A DNA stretch of 64,000 nucleotides from Anthracocystis setariae (GCA_928724745.1 CAKMXJ010000002.1:1178001-1242000); one strand, 5' to 3'. Shown: positions 18,398 through 29,219, counted from the first letter of the stretch. The notes: generated by a model from the letters alone, not told the origin. Program-made: numbers and translations.

Positions 18398-20443
18398 CTA
18401 AGTGGCAGCGGCGGATGATCTCCTCGGCTTGCCCTTTCTACCCCCACGGTTGGCATTCACTTCTTTGACCAACTTGATGGTCGTTACGATCAGGGGTACG
18501 AGGAGGGGAGCGAAGAGCGGGGTGTAGACTGCGTACTTGTGTTCGTCGGGGAAATAGAGAAGACCTAGCATGTCCGGGTTGAAGAAGGCGCGATTGCTGA
18601 GTTCGTACGCTTTCTTTACATCTTGTAGCGTATCGTCGATCTCGTGAGCTTTGAGCTTGGGAGAGAGTAGGAGGGGTTGGAGGATGGCGAGGGCGGTTTC
18701 GGTGTCGTGTTTGACGGCGGGGCCTACGCCTAGGTTGAGGATTTTGTCGACGAGGTTGGTGATGGCGCGCAAAGTTGCGCGCGTTTCGCGGATGAGTTCG
18801 AGGAGACGACGATGTTTGAGTGTCTGCAAACGGATCCTGCGTTGGAGGATGGGGGAGGGGGTGGGGGTGGGGTCGCCAAGACCGAGGAGGATCTCGAGTT
18901 GACGGGCGAAGAGGTTGATGGCTTGCTGAACATCCTCCACTGCCAACTCGCGCGTTTGCATCCCCACCTTCCTACCCGCCTGCATCGTGGCCATCTCCAT
19001 CCCGGTCTCACCCCCAACGTCCTGTTGCGCATTGATAATCACCACCCCACCCCATTGCGGGATCAACCACGCATTGACATCCTCCTTCACCCCGCGCGTA
19101 GCAGGATCGCGGATCAACAGCGGCGTATGCGAGCGCGACGGAACATACACCAAAAAATGCAAATCGTGCGTCTGCGCGAGCTCGTCAAACTTCCTCTCAC
19201 CTTTCGCCGAACGATTCGCAGACGAAGGCGAGGGCGGAACCGTCGACGTGAGCGCCCACTCTTCCGAATTGACAAACACCTGCAGATCGTCCCATTCCAC
19301 CACATGCCGAGGCGGAAGGGTGGTGCGGTTCTGCTTGACGATGCGTTGCAATTGCGGCACTTGGATCGTGCGAGCTTGCTTGACGAGCTTAGTGCGACGT
19401 TTGCGCGCGGTTGAGACAGGCGGTGTGGCGAGTTGAGCTTCGACCTGGGCCTCTTCGCTGTGCGTGCTTTGCTCTGGAAATGGCTCGCCGGACGCTTCCA
19501 ACTGGGTGTCAAAGAACGTCTCGTCGGTGGGTTCCTCTTTGTCGTCCTGATCGTCGTCTTCGACTTCGACTTCCTCCTCAATCACTTGATCCACCATGAC
19601 CACCTCGTCCACCTCTTGCTCGACAATCTTCTCGAGAATCTCCATGGTGGGGCGAAAATGCAACGGCGCAAACCACTGCACCTGCGTCTCGACATGAATA
19701 TCATGCAGCCTCTTCAACTCCTCCCGCAACCTAGCCACTGGTCCAGTTCTGTTCTCGCTGGCTAGCGCGTGGATCATCCAGCTGTCGTACGCGGTCGTAT
19801 CGGTGACGTCCTGGTTCATGATGCTAAACACGAGTCGGATGTGTTTCGAGTACTGGATCACGCGCGGGTCCTGCTCTACGTCCGCCGGAGCCGCACCTTC
19901 GTCGGTGAGCGACTGTTCGCCGTGGAGCGAGAGGAGTTCGGCGACAACCGCGGCGCTGATCGTATCCGGTACGATGGGCAGCAATGAGTCCTCCGAAGCA
20001 GCCAGGTACACTGTGGGGATACTGGAGTCCTTGTCGACAACAGAGTCCAGAGCTACGCGGATCACATACTCCTCCCTCTCCGGCACAACCACCACGTCGC
20101 TCGTCGTTACCACCTCTACATCCCATCTTGTGCACTCCAGACTCACCGCCGTAGACGACTCGGCTTTGAGCTGCAAACTCTGCTGCACCAACTGCGCCAC
20201 CTGCGTCAGAAACCCGTCCGCTTCTGGGACGAGGCTGGGATCGACGATCACGGCGAGATTTGCTTGGAACGTGAGTGGACATTTGGCGTTGTCGAGCGCT
20301 TCGACCTGGGTTGCTGGAAGCGGAAGACGCTGGATGGTGGTGAGCTTGAGCCACGATGGAATGCTCACGAGGATGGCGGCCCAGAAGCATGCTAGGATGG
20401 CGATGCGTGTGCCGAGGCTTTGGAATGCGAGGGAAGGTGCCAT
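18398..20443 (-). CDS. GPI17: GPI transamidase complex subunit PIG-S (Gpi17)
   Basis: 681 residues from the ATG at 20443. An N-terminal transmembrane segment follows MAPSLAFQSLGTRIAILACFW directly, then a large lumenal domain and a second hydrophobic segment near the C-terminus (YAVYTPLFAPLLVPLIVTTI). This two-TM, lumen-loop topology, the PSWLKLTTIQRLPLP segment after TM1 and the C-terminal AYELSNRAFFNPDMLGLLYFP are hallmarks of PIG-S. The complex cleaves C-terminal signals of ER proteins and attaches preassembled GPI. An acidic/Gln-rich insert (about residues 285-350, many E/D) enlarges the lumenal domain. The frame stays open 91 codons upstream to 20716, but that extension is cysteine-rich and has no family likeness, so I reject it. 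It is divergent with the peroxin gene across about 520 bp. Confidence 0.9.
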   Translation of the reverse strand: MAPSLAFQSLGTRIAILACFWAAILVSIPSWLKLTTIQRLPLPATQVEALDNAKCPLTFQANLAVIVDPSLVPEADGFLTQVAQLVQQSLQLKAESSTAVSLECTRWDVEVVTTSDVVVVPEREEYVIRVALDSVVDKDSSIPTVYLAASEDSLLPIVPDTISAAVVAELLSLHGEQSLTDEGAAPADVEQDPRVIQYSKHIRLVFSIMNQDVTDTTAYDSWMIHALASENRTGPVARLREELKRLHDIHVETQVQWFAPLHFRPTMEILEKIVEQEVDEVVMVDQVIEEEVEVEDDDQDDKEEPTDETFFDTQLEASGEPFPEQSTHSEEAQVEAQLATPPVSTARKRRTKLVKQARTIQVPQLQRIVKQNRTTLPPRHVVEWDDLQVFVNSEEWALTSTVPPSPSSANRSAKGERKFDELAQTHDLHFLVYVPSRSHTPLLIRDPATRGVKEDVNAWLIPQWGGVVIINAQQDVGGETGMEMATMQAGRKVGMQTRELAVEDVQQAINLFARQLEILLGLGDPTPTPSPILQRRIRLQTLKHRRLLELIRETRATLRAITNLVDKILNLGVGPAVKHDTETALAILQPLLLSPKLKAHEIDDTLQDVKKAYELSNRAFFNPDMLGLLYFPDEHKYAVYTPLFAPLLVPLIVTTIKLVKEVNANRGGRKGKPRRSSAAAT

Positions 20444-20964
20444 CGTGCCTCGCGTTTGAATGGTCGTACTGACGATGATGCAAGTATCACCACCTCGGCC
20501 ACAACAACGTCGACAAGAACACAAAGCAAGCCCTTTAGCGGTGGTTTGCATGACGCCGAGATCAACACTTTCACCCTCGTGTAGTTGTTCTTTTTTCTCG
20601 AATTCTAACGTTAGATCACAAGAGTGTAACAAGTTGAAGAAAATGGGCGCATCTCCACAATTTTTCAGAAAATCGGCGCTTTCACGCACAGACACGTTCA
20701 GTCGGAACTTCCGCACTCTGGCAACTCATGCATCGCATTTCTGCCGCCGAGCTCTCGACTGCATCTGGCTGGTCTGAAAGCGGCTGCGGCTCGATCCGAT
20801 GCAACGTCACACGCTTCCTTTTCAGAAACGGATGCAATCGCAGCATCGAGCAAAATTGTCAATCGGCTCATCCCAACCAGCGTTCCTCTTATCATACATC
20901 CACCATCATCCATCACATCCTCCGGTCATATCAGGTTCGGATTCTAAAGGGCGTATTGACAACC
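20444..20964. promoter_or_regulatory. Bidirectional promoter region, PIG-S / dysferlin-domain peroxin
   Basis: 521 bp head-to-head spacer. Both flanking frames stay open into it, but the translated extensions lack family similarity, so the region is taken as shared 5' sequence. No distinct element can be named. Confidence 0.55.
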
Positions 20965-23142
20965 ATGTCAACCTCGACCACTCCCGGCGCGACTCCGGTC
21001 AAAAAGGAGCCTTCCCCACCCTCGATCATCACCAACACCTCTCGCATCCCCTCGACGAGCTACTCGAATGCCACCTCGCTCTCATCCAGCTTCGAGCCCC
21101 TCTCGTCGTCCGAGATCCTCGAACGTGTCCCTTCCCCCGTCGTCCGTCTGGTTGCCGCTCTAGGTCCAGTGATCCATGCGTTCCATCGCCTGATCCGCCT
21201 CGCTACGTGGACGGGCGGCAAGGGTTCGAACAGCTCCTCCATGCTCCTGTTGGTATCCTTCTGGCTGATGTGTGCGTTTGGATACGAGCTGCTGAGGTAT
21301 GGTCCGCAGGCGCTTGTTCTCGGCTGGATCGGTTACTCGGGCATCAGACGTCAACTTGCGTTCGCCAAACCGAGAACTCACACCCCAGCAAAACTCCTCG
21401 ACAAGTACGATGTAGTGTCGGCCGCAACGATCAACGCAACACTGCTCGAGCTCAGCGAGATCGCCGACTTCTTCTCGGCAGCCAGGAGCAACGTGCTCGT
21501 CCCCGCCGTACAGATGGTGTCGTGGGATCCTAGCCCGTTGACGACCAAGGCGGTTGCCGTGTTTCTGATTCTGACTTGGCCGTTGTGGCTGCTCGCCTTC
21601 CTGCCTTTGCGAGAAAGTGGCTTCCCCAGCCTCGTCCTGCCCGTCTCGGGCGCAGGCATCCTAAGCTTCGTGCATCACTGGACGGCGTTCTTCTACCACC
21701 AACTCATCCGCCTCATCGGTCCAGACCACATGGCAACGATCCACGCAAAAGCGGCTCCGCTCTACTCTTACATGGACCACGCATCTACGCTCCTCGCCAG
21801 AACACCACTGCCACTCATCTGGGCCAAATTCACCGCCATCGTAGCGTCGGCAAAGTGGGAGCAGTGGACCGATTTCAACCTGACGCTGCTGCCACCTTAC
21901 CCTATCGGCGCGCTCACCGTGCGCAGTGTGATCTGCCTGGTCGGCACGCTCGCGCTCACCTGGTGTTCGCCGTGGTGTGCGCTCTTCCGTCAAGCTGTAT
22001 GGAAGTCGGCCACGATCCGTCGCGTCGTGCGGGGCACCGGTCGCGTGCTGTCGCTGCAAACTTCGCCGCGCGAAGCCTACGGTAAAGGCAACCTCGACGA
22101 CGAATACGCCTCCGGCATCCTGCCCTCCTCCGGCCCGTCCGTCTTCGCATCCACCTCTGTCGTCGACTCCAACGACGCTGCCAAAGAGGAGGATAAAGTG
22201 GTGCGACACCAGGATGTGGTGTACCAATTTTCCATCTTTGAGAACCAGCGCTGGTGGGTGGGGCTCGACTGGACTGCAGCGCTGTTACCGCAGGAACGGC
22301 CGAGTTGGTCGGACGACGCCAACCATCCCGTGTCGCCGCCGAGTTCGTTCAGTTTGCCGGCGACCAAGATCATGTTGACGCCCGAGACGGGTTCGGGTGC
22401 CGGTGCGGGGAAGACGTTTACGCGGCGTACGATCAAGTGGCAGTGGATCGATGCCGAATGGTCGATCGCCGGCGTTAGTTCGCAGGGGTACTTTTCGGCG
22501 TCGACGGTGTACAAGGCGAGTGCCAAGGAGGCTGCGATCAAGAGTGTCAGTGCGGTGGGTGATGGTGATGCGCTGGCGGCGGCCAAGCAGGGGTATTTGG
22601 GCGATGCGCTCAACCGCATCCGTGCGCGCACCGCAGGTGGTGGTGGTGGTGGTGGTGGTGGTGGTGCTGAGAAGCGGCTAGACGACGACGGCGCGGCGAG
22701 CGATGTCGGTGCATCTGCACACAAGGTGGGGGCAGGCGAAGAGAAGGGCGAGGAGTGGGATGTGGATGGTGAAGGGTGGCAGTATGGTGATAATGCTTGG
22801 GAGAAGATGAGTAGGAAGAGTGGGATGGGTAGGTATACGAGGAGGAGGAAGTGGGTGAGGCGTGCGGTGTTGCTCGAGGTGGTTGAGTATGGTGTGCAGG
22901 CGCCGTCGGCGTCGGGGGCGGGGACGGGGGAGAGGAAGGCGGAGGGGAAGGACGCGGTCGAGGAAGACGAGGAGGTTGAGGTGGGGGAGGTCAAGGAGAA
23001 GGTGGACGGGGTCGAGGTATCCACCCCGCCCGCTGAGGATATCGACGTCGCTGCCGAGACAGCTGTCGAGAACCAAGAGCCGGCTTCACCAAACTCGGCC
23101 AGAGCTAAACTCACAGACCGTCTAGCAAACGCGGCAAAGTAA
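20965..23142 (+). CDS. Dysferlin-domain peroxisomal membrane peroxin (Pex24p/Pex30-type)
   Basis: 725 residues from ATG 20965. A short Ser/Pro-rich N-terminus leads to several hydrophobic segments (about 90-370: SMLLLVSFWLMCAFGYELL; AVAVFLILTWPLWLLAFLPL; VICLVGTLALTWC). Then comes a split dysferlin domain: DysF-N at about 418-448 (YQFSIFENQRWWVGLDW) and DysF-C at about 605-640 (WQYGDNAWEKMSRKSGMGRY followed by TRRRKWVRRA). This order defines the fungal Pex23/24/30/31/32 group of ER/peroxisome-contact proteins that regulate peroxisome number and size and shape ER membranes. Between the two DysF halves lies a glycine run encoded by (GGT)n at about 22638-22667, and the C-terminus is strongly acidic. 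Which paralogue of the group this is cannot be decided here. Confidence 0.9.
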   Translation: MSTSTTPGATPVKKEPSPPSIITNTSRIPSTSYSNATSLSSSFEPLSSSEILERVPSPVVRLVAALGPVIHAFHRLIRLATWTGGKGSNSSSMLLLVSFWLMCAFGYELLRYGPQALVLGWIGYSGIRRQLAFAKPRTHTPAKLLDKYDVVSAATINATLLELSEIADFFSAARSNVLVPAVQMVSWDPSPLTTKAVAVFLILTWPLWLLAFLPLRESGFPSLVLPVSGAGILSFVHHWTAFFYHQLIRLIGPDHMATIHAKAAPLYSYMDHASTLLARTPLPLIWAKFTAIVASAKWEQWTDFNLTLLPPYPIGALTVRSVICLVGTLALTWCSPWCALFRQAVWKSATIRRVVRGTGRVLSLQTSPREAYGKGNLDDEYASGILPSSGPSVFASTSVVDSNDAAKEEDKVVRHQDVVYQFSIFENQRWWVGLDWTAALLPQERPSWSDDANHPVSPPSSFSLPATKIMLTPETGSGAGAGKTFTRRTIKWQWIDAEWSIAGVSSQGYFSASTVYKASAKEAAIKSVSAVGDGDALAAAKQGYLGDALNRIRARTAGGGGGGGGGGAEKRLDDDGAASDVGASAHKVGAGEEKGEEWDVDGEGWQYGDNAWEKMSRKSGMGRYTRRRKWVRRAVLLEVVEYGVQAPSASGAGTGERKAEGKDAVEEDEEVEVGEVKEKVDGVEVSTPPAEDIDVAAETAVENQEPASPNSARAKLTDRLANAAK
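22638..22667. repeat. (GGT)n trinucleotide repeat coding poly-Gly
   Basis: About ten GGT units inside the linker of the dysferlin-domain protein, likely length-variable between strains. Confidence 0.85.
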
Positions 23143-23241
23143 AAAAAAACCCCCCCAAACCCCATGTTTCTTCAATTCCGCATTCTTTTTGGCAGTCATT
23201 GACACAATGCTTAAGATGCAGTGATTCGCAGTTCAAGTTAG

Positions 23242-24192
23242 TTAGTTTCGGACAGAGGTGATAGCGATGCTGCCTAGGATCTTGCGCAATTCTGCGTGGT
23301 CGACGTCGTGGCTGTCTTCGACTTGGCCCCAACGGTTGATTTGGCTTTGGACTTCGACTTGGGCGGCCTGGGCGGCTTGTTCGACGGACAGGTGGGATGA
23401 GATGAGTGCCACCGAGATCAGGAACGATTTGGTGAGCATGACGCTGCGTTCGAATGCGGCTAGGTCGAACGCGTCGAGGTTCGAGATGTGGTGCGAGAAT
23501 ACTTGCAACGTTCCTTCCGGGTGTTCGTTGCCGAGCAAGCCTGTGAACGGAGTAATGTTGGTCTTGTACGTGGAATTGATGTAGGCGAGGAGAGGAGTCC
23601 AGTGTTGCGTTTGTAGCTCGACCAAGGATTGCGGTTGTGATTCTTGGAAACTATTGCCATGATATAGATTACAGAGTGAGTGTTTTCTTCCCCTTTGCAA
23701 ACTTGCAGGGGTAAGGGGGAGGGCGACTTACCAGATAGTTTCATTTTCCAGATACCTCAACAAATCCGATTCAATCTGCCTCCTCTCATCGCTCCCATGT
23801 TTGCACCCATCAATCGCTCGGGCTGCCAGGCTCGTCAACGGCAACGCGTGCGCTTTCAACGTCTGCTCCTGCTCGCTCCACTCCTGTGCAATACATGTCG
23901 CCAACATCTCCCTCTCCCTGGGAATCACGATCGTATCCCCATTCGGTGTGCGAATCGGTCTCGAATCGAGTAAAATCCGAAACCCATCCTCGCAAGATAT
24001 CGATGAAGGCGATTGGAGCGTTACCGTTTTCCAGAATCGAGATTTCAGTCGTTCCGCCCGGTTCAATGCCGCCTCTTGCTGCTGACGAACGAGCGCAGAA
24101 GTAGCAAACGTGCGAGGTAGCGTAAGCGAAGTAGAACCATTCGCGGTTTGCAAACCGCGTAGTACAGAGGTGCAAGTTCGAAACCTCAACAT
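23242..24192 (-). CDS. ATP12: Mitochondrial F1-ATPase assembly chaperone Atp12
   Basis: Two exons on the minus strand, 24192-23732 and 23650-23242, separated by an 81-nt GTAAGT...ATAG intron, give 289 residues. The N-terminus (MLRFRTCTSVLRGL...) is an Arg/Ser/Thr-rich mitochondrial presequence with RTFATSALV as the likely cleavage region. Family blocks are WKTVTL, DSRPIRTPNGDTIVIPRE, IAQEWSEQE, PLTSLAARAID, LLRYLENET+ICF across the splice site, W-T-P-L-L, and the terminal VRN. Atp12 binds the F1 alpha subunit in the matrix and prevents its aggregation before F1 assembly. The frame stays open upstream to 24276 but I start at the Met that begins the presequence. The intron phase is fixed by continuity of the ETICFQES segment. 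Confidence 0.92.
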
Positions 24193-24521
24193 GTCGATGA
24201 TCGATCCTCCCGCAGATACAAGGTGGATATGAGAAAAGGAGGAGCGATGCGACTCCAAAAGCCCAAATTTTGACACACATACTCTGCTCCGCCGCGCCCT
24301 CCTCCGCCAACCTTCTTCTAACCGAGTTCCGAACTACCAACCCCCCACATCTTTCACAATCTAACACAACCTAATCTTCCAACCTGCTCGCAACATGAAT
24401 GATCACCAACACCACCATCCACTCCCACACACTCCAATCCAACCCCACTCTACTCATAGCCAAGCTTTCAAAAGGGGGGTATCATTCAAACCAAACCGTG
24501 AACAGAAAAATAAAAAAGAGA
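24193..24521. other. Intergenic between Atp12 (5') and FHIP (3')
   Basis: 329 bp, locally AT- and A-rich at 24490-24530. No gene seen. Confidence 0.5.
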
Positions 24522-27500
24522 TCACAAAAACGCCACCCGATCAATCCCCCACGTCCTCCTCACCTGCACCACACTCACCACCTCCTTGATCAACTCCTCG
24601 AGCAAAATGGTATTGTCCAATACACTCGACAAACTCGCCATTCCCACCTCCCTCCCTATCCCATCCGCCCTGACCTCAGGTCTCCACGTCTCAGCCCCAC
24701 TTGCGACCTTTGTGCGCACCATGACCGCAGCGGTCTCCCTAAAATGGTCTGCATAGGGGTTGATCGTCGAAGACGACACCTTGCGTTCCCCCACACCGGG
24801 ACGCGGGTCTGCAGACACTTTGCTCGGGGTCGACGGTGGACGCGTAGGTCGTCCACCGAAGAGACGCGCCAGCGCACTCGTCCGTGCGACGCTTTCCGTT
24901 GGCGGTTCCGAATTGCTCAGTTCGACCGGCGCCGCGGGAGGCGACAGCGCGGGCAGTGACGATCGACGGTCTTCGACGATACCGAAATCTCTTTCTGCTG
25001 CCCGCATGCGTCCATTCGTCTGCAGCCGACTACCACTGCTGACAGAAGAGGTGATGCGCGGCAGAGAGATGCACGCTTTCAACCTGCTGCCGCCTTGGTC
25101 CTCGCCATCCTCACCACTGATGTCGCCAACTTGCAAAGCATCCGACAAATCCTCCGTCAGCACCAAACTCCTCCTCCTCTCTGCCAAATACCTATCAAAC
25201 TCCGGCACCGCATCGCGATACCCGCACACCTGCTCCACCAGCGCACCCAACAACTCCACCAGCGCCGGCTCCTCCTCCCTCCTCGCGCTCGAATGCGTCA
25301 GCCAGCCTTCCAAACTCCTCACGGGACTCGCTGCCAACGCACTCATCACGCCACTCGCCGCCAAATTCACCTCGACTGGCTGCGAGAAGAACGCCGCCAG
25401 CCCACCGAACAGCTGCTGCACCAACGGATCGGTCGGAACAAGTTCGATCTGGTCCCCGTCAAGATCCATCGCGGCGGCGAATGTGCTATCGTACCGCAAC
25501 GCCTGTTCCGCATCCAACAGATAGTTGCTCAACGACGCCTGCACCGCCCCCGCAGTCGAACTCGCGCCGAAGGCGCCAAGCAGCGAAGAGAGCGCATCGA
25601 TCTCGGCAAAGTGCATCTCGATCTTGCTCATCGCCACTTTGTCTTGCCCCTCCCCCTCCCCCTCCACGTGAGCCGATGGGATGTCGTTGTTCGCGGATGG
25701 GTCGAGCCATTCCTCGATGGGCGAGAACGTGAGATTGCTGGCGATCTTGCGCGGGGCGAGCTGCAAAAGCCCACCGCAAGCGCGCAAACCATGGCAGACG
25801 ATGAGACTCCTCGCGAGACGCAGCGCACCCACTCTGGCAGCGGCTCGCTTGGTATCCCCAAGGCTATCGAGGATGAGATCCTTGACGCTGTACCTATCCG
25901 CCTCGTCTGCTGGCATATTGATGTCGTAGCGCGCGCTTGGATTCTCGCCGCCAAAGTGGACGGGCAGGAGGAAATCCAACGCGACGTCGGTCAAAATGTG
26001 TCCGCTTCGGAGCACAATCACAATGACATCGAGATAGTTGAGCACGGCGGCGGAACTGCCGTCAAAGTCGCTGCTCTCCATGAGCGAAGGGTACACGACG
26101 TTGCGGATAAATGTGTCGCGGATGGCGATCGCGATGGCTCTGGCGAGCTTGCGGATCATGGGATCCAGATCCGGGGCAGCCACGAGAGACGCAGACACGT
26201 TGCTAGCTGCTTTTTCGTCCATTTCGTCTGCGGATGTGGCGGCCTGCACGAGGTGCTTGGACGCTAGCCAGAGTGAGTCGAGCACGTCTTGACAGAACTC
26301 GATCAAGTCGACCATCAGACGCAAGTGAGCTTGCAATTCGGCATCGTCGCTCTGCTTGGCCGAGGCCAACGCATCCGAGGCTGCCGAGAGATCCCGAGTT
26401 GCAGACGCCGAGCTGCTTGCCAGTGTGATGGTGGCAGCGCCTGCCTTTGCTGACGTGGTATCGACAGCTGTAGGATCGTAGCGGGGCACGGGTTTGATAC
26501 GAGAAGGTAACAGGCCATAAGCTGCGCCGAGGCCAGCACCGAGCACATCTGCAAAGTCGGAGTGGGCGATAAAGACCGCCAGCGAACGTCGGATGTCGTC
26601 TGTACCGAAAGAGACACGTTTCGTCGGTTTCCTGGGTTTGACAGCGTGTGAAAGTGACTTCTGAGACGGCGAAAGCCCTTCGAGAGAGATGAGGAATAAG
26701 AGTCCGGCGCGGGCAAGCTCGCCGATTTTGCCTTCGCGATGGACAAACTTGAGTAGGTAGGAGAAGAGTGGGAAACGGAGACGTCGTTTGGCAGGTCGTC
26801 GAGACGACAGTGCTGTGGAAGGCTGAATCGTGGCAGTGGAATCGACCGAGCCTGCTGGGGATGCTGGTCGTTGGTGAGTAGGTTCGACGTTTGCTAGTTC
26901 TGAGGGTTTAGGCTGGAGGTCGAGTTGAGGACTGCCCAGGATCATGTCATCGAACAGATCGCGACTGACGATGATGGAACCATCTCGAAGGCTTCGTACC
27001 TGATCGAAGTTATCAGCGTCTTCGACCGGCTCGTCGGTAAAGAAGATCTGGAGCAGCTCTGGCGTGTTGCGGATGCGACTTGCAATGTGACACATGAGAT
27101 CGACGAGATGCTCGTCGTGACCGGAAGCTGCAGAAGCCGAAGCGGGTGCATGTGAGCTGCCGTCATCCATCGAGTCATCGTCGAGGTGAAAGCGTGCGGC
27201 ATCTTCGTCGAGGCATAGCTGAATGAGTTGGGAGATGGGTTTGTTGACGGCTTGGCGAGACAGGAACTTTTCATCGAGCAAGATTACGAGTTGGGTGAGG
27301 GTTTGGATGGTCTCGGCTCTTATGCCTTTAGGGCGGTCGTCAACAGAGAGGTGGACGAGATGGGTGAGGATATCGTACTTGAGCAAGTATTCCATGCAAG
27401 GGCCGGTATGTCGGTCATGGGTGCGGTTGGCCTCAAACACAAGCGCATCGACGATGCGCTGCAGACGGCGTGGCAGGTCGGAACGTGTCACGCCAAAGAA

Positions 27501-27683
27501 GAGGACACCTTCGTCGGGGTTCTCCAGCTCGGACTTGACGTACTCCCAATCGGCGTGGAAGATATCGACGCTGCCTACGGGATGCAACGATGACTTTTTG
27601 CGTAGACGAGGCGAGGCGGTCGTGTTTGCAGCCGCCTTTGCTGGCGTGGTGACCAGGCCGGATAGACGGCTCAGATACTCCAT
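24522..27683 (-). CDS. FHIP family protein (FTS-Hook-FHIP complex subunit, RAI16-like)
   Basis: 1053 residues in one frame. After a short basic N-terminus, residues about 35-170 hold the family's best conserved part (VDIFHADWEYVKSELENP, FEANRTHDRHTGPCMEYLL, LSRQAVNKPISQLIQLCLDE). The body is helical-repeat-like to about 850, with serine/alanine-rich insertions, and ends in a conserved tail around NPYADHFRETAAVMVRTKV and LSSVLDNTILLEELIKEVV. FHIP proteins join FTS and Hook to link dynein to early endosomes, a pathway studied in filamentous fungi where endosome motility supports hyphal growth. A cytosolic, endosome-associated adaptor role is inferred from the family. No intron is required. Confidence 0.85.
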   Translation of the reverse strand: MEYLSRLSGLVTTPAKAAANTTASPRLRKKSSLHPVGSVDIFHADWEYVKSELENPDEGVLFFGVTRSDLPRRLQRIVDALVFEANRTHDRHTGPCMEYLLKYDILTHLVHLSVDDRPKGIRAETIQTLTQLVILLDEKFLSRQAVNKPISQLIQLCLDEDAARFHLDDDSMDDGSSHAPASASAASGHDEHLVDLMCHIASRIRNTPELLQIFFTDEPVEDADNFDQVRSLRDGSIIVSRDLFDDMILGSPQLDLQPKPSELANVEPTHQRPASPAGSVDSTATIQPSTALSSRRPAKRRLRFPLFSYLLKFVHREGKIGELARAGLLFLISLEGLSPSQKSLSHAVKPRKPTKRVSFGTDDIRRSLAVFIAHSDFADVLGAGLGAAYGLLPSRIKPVPRYDPTAVDTTSAKAGAATITLASSSASATRDLSAASDALASAKQSDDAELQAHLRLMVDLIEFCQDVLDSLWLASKHLVQAATSADEMDEKAASNVSASLVAAPDLDPMIRKLARAIAIAIRDTFIRNVVYPSLMESSDFDGSSAAVLNYLDVIVIVLRSGHILTDVALDFLLPVHFGGENPSARYDINMPADEADRYSVKDLILDSLGDTKRAAARVGALRLARSLIVCHGLRACGGLLQLAPRKIASNLTFSPIEEWLDPSANNDIPSAHVEGEGEGQDKVAMSKIEMHFAEIDALSSLLGAFGASSTAGAVQASLSNYLLDAEQALRYDSTFAAAMDLDGDQIELVPTDPLVQQLFGGLAAFFSQPVEVNLAASGVMSALAASPVRSLEGWLTHSSARREEEPALVELLGALVEQVCGYRDAVPEFDRYLAERRRSLVLTEDLSDALQVGDISGEDGEDQGGSRLKACISLPRITSSVSSGSRLQTNGRMRAAERDFGIVEDRRSSLPALSPPAAPVELSNSEPPTESVARTSALARLFGGRPTRPPSTPSKVSADPRPGVGERKVSSSTINPYADHFRETAAVMVRTKVASGAETWRPEVRADGIGREVGMASLSSVLDNTILLEELIKEVVSVVQVRRTWGIDRVAFL

Positions 27684-28148
27684 GTTGAAGGTGCGCTAGG
27701 CGCAAGGGCACCCGATGTCGTCATGCAGCTAGGTTTGGTGTAGTCCAAGCTGGCTTGTTTGAAAAGATGAATGTTAGTTGGACAAGTCAAACGAAGTTGA
27801 AAATGGCTGTAGATGAGATGAAGCTGAGTTGGATGGTGTGTGTGTGACCAAAGTAGTGTCATCATGTCGAGTCCTTCTCAGCTGAGTAGCCGAAAGACAC
27901 ACACAATCTGAGACACACGCCTCCGCTGCAAATAAATATGAAAGTGTTGGTTGCAATTTCACACGGATCCACTGTTGTGTTAGACCCTGACCTTTGAGTG
28001 GGGGGGGGGGGGGATTTGATTTCAAATGCTGACAAATCACAAGAAAAGCAACTCGTTTGGAAGCTGCCGAGAGTTGGCGATCTGCAATCACTTGGCTGCT
28101 GGTCGTCGTCGCGCTATTCTTGCTTCATCGATTCGATCCTCATACACC
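27684..28148. promoter_or_regulatory. Bidirectional promoter region, FHIP / NDUFA2
   Basis: 465 bp head-to-head spacer containing a G14 run at 28000-28013. No further element named. Confidence 0.5.
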
Positions 28149-28648
28149 ATGTCGGCCAACGCATTGACCAAGGCATTCCCCAAGGCGCTCAGGGAGGTTC
28201 GTCTCCACTTTTGCCAGACCGGACAGGCTTCTGCAGGAGCAAGGTGAGTTTCAGAATCGCAATTGCCGATCGTACGAGTCGTAGCTGATCATCCTCATCT
28301 ATCTTTGTTGCCTTGATGGTATCTGCCAACGCAACGCATAGGAAATTCCTCGAGTCCAACTACAAATCGATCAAGCAGTCCAACCCTGATCTTCCATTCC
28401 TCGTGCGTGAGGCCAGCGGTACCCCTGCCCGTGCTTTTGCCCGTTTCGGTAGGTAGCATCCTCCACCTTTCAAAGCTGCCGCAACAACTGAGTTTTGCCA
28501 ACTGACCTATCTTACCCTCACATCGATCTGCTTCTCTTTCTTATTGCGACTCACAGAGCGCGGCGTTGAGAAGCACGTTGAGCTGGATGGCCTTAGTTCC
28601 GCTGACGTCGAGAAGAAGCTGGGCGAGCTCCTCACTTCTTCGGCATAG
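28149..28648 (+). CDS. NDUFA2: NADH:ubiquinone oxidoreductase (complex I) subunit NDUFA2 / B8
   Basis: Three exons, 28149-28243, 28342-28448 and 28557-28648, encode 97 residues, the usual length for this subunit. Introns are 98 nt (GTGAGT...CATAG) and 108 nt (GTAGGT...CACAG). The product has the thioredoxin-like fold signature of the family: LREVRLHFCQTGQAS at the first strand, then SNYKSIKQSNPDLPFLVREA, then ARFERGVEKHVELDGLSSAD and a C-terminal helix. It is an accessory subunit of the matrix arm of complex I. The gene is invisible to simple ORF scanning because no exon exceeds 110 nt. Splice phases (1-base and 2-base codon splits) all restore the family sequence. Confidence 0.93.
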
Positions 28649-29219
28649 ATAGACATCCTATAGCAATCAACGCGCCTCAACATCTTTCACTATCGGATGT
28701 GCAGAAAAACCGTGATGGAGGCCAAATGGATGGTACAGGCAACATGGGGTTCGGCAGATATCTTTCGGGACAGGCTGGCCTTTTCGATCCTCAGAGCGCA
28801 CTGCCAAGCCTTAAGTCCAGCCAAAGCCTTTCTACGCCCTCTGCACATCGTATCTGAGGCTCAGTAGATTAACGTTAGCCCGAGTGAGATGAACAAACCA
28901 CACTATCAGAGCCAAGGAAACCATGGCATTCAAGGGCAGATGAAAGGTGGATATGAGCAGTTGTTGGTGCGAATAGGTGCCGAATTTCCCGGGCGAGTGA
29001 ATTGCTAACTGAAATAGGCGTTCAACGGGCGTGACGCTGGATTGCAGCTTGAAGCTTGAGGTGGAGGGAGACAGACTGTGAGTACAGGGTAGCTAATATC
29101 TTGACCAACTGTTCAGCAGTACTTGCCTTATGCCGCCATCCACCAACATTCGCTAGGCTCACTTGAGCAACAAATCGACTTTCGGAGCAGAAATACTGGT
29201 GCAAGACGAGACAACCAAG
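28649..29219. other. Intergenic between NDUFA2 and Pelota/Dom34
   Basis: About 570 bp between tandem genes. No repeats, RNA genes or codon-biased frames were noticed. Confidence 0.5.

Noticed and set aside
20444..20716. 91-codon N-terminal extension of PIG-S
   Set aside because: No family similarity, and it would bury the signal-anchor segment that normally begins the protein.
22077..23165. 362-codon open frame on the minus strand
   Set aside because: Antisense to the dysferlin-domain peroxin; low-complexity Ser/Pro product from a GC-rich, biased coding region.
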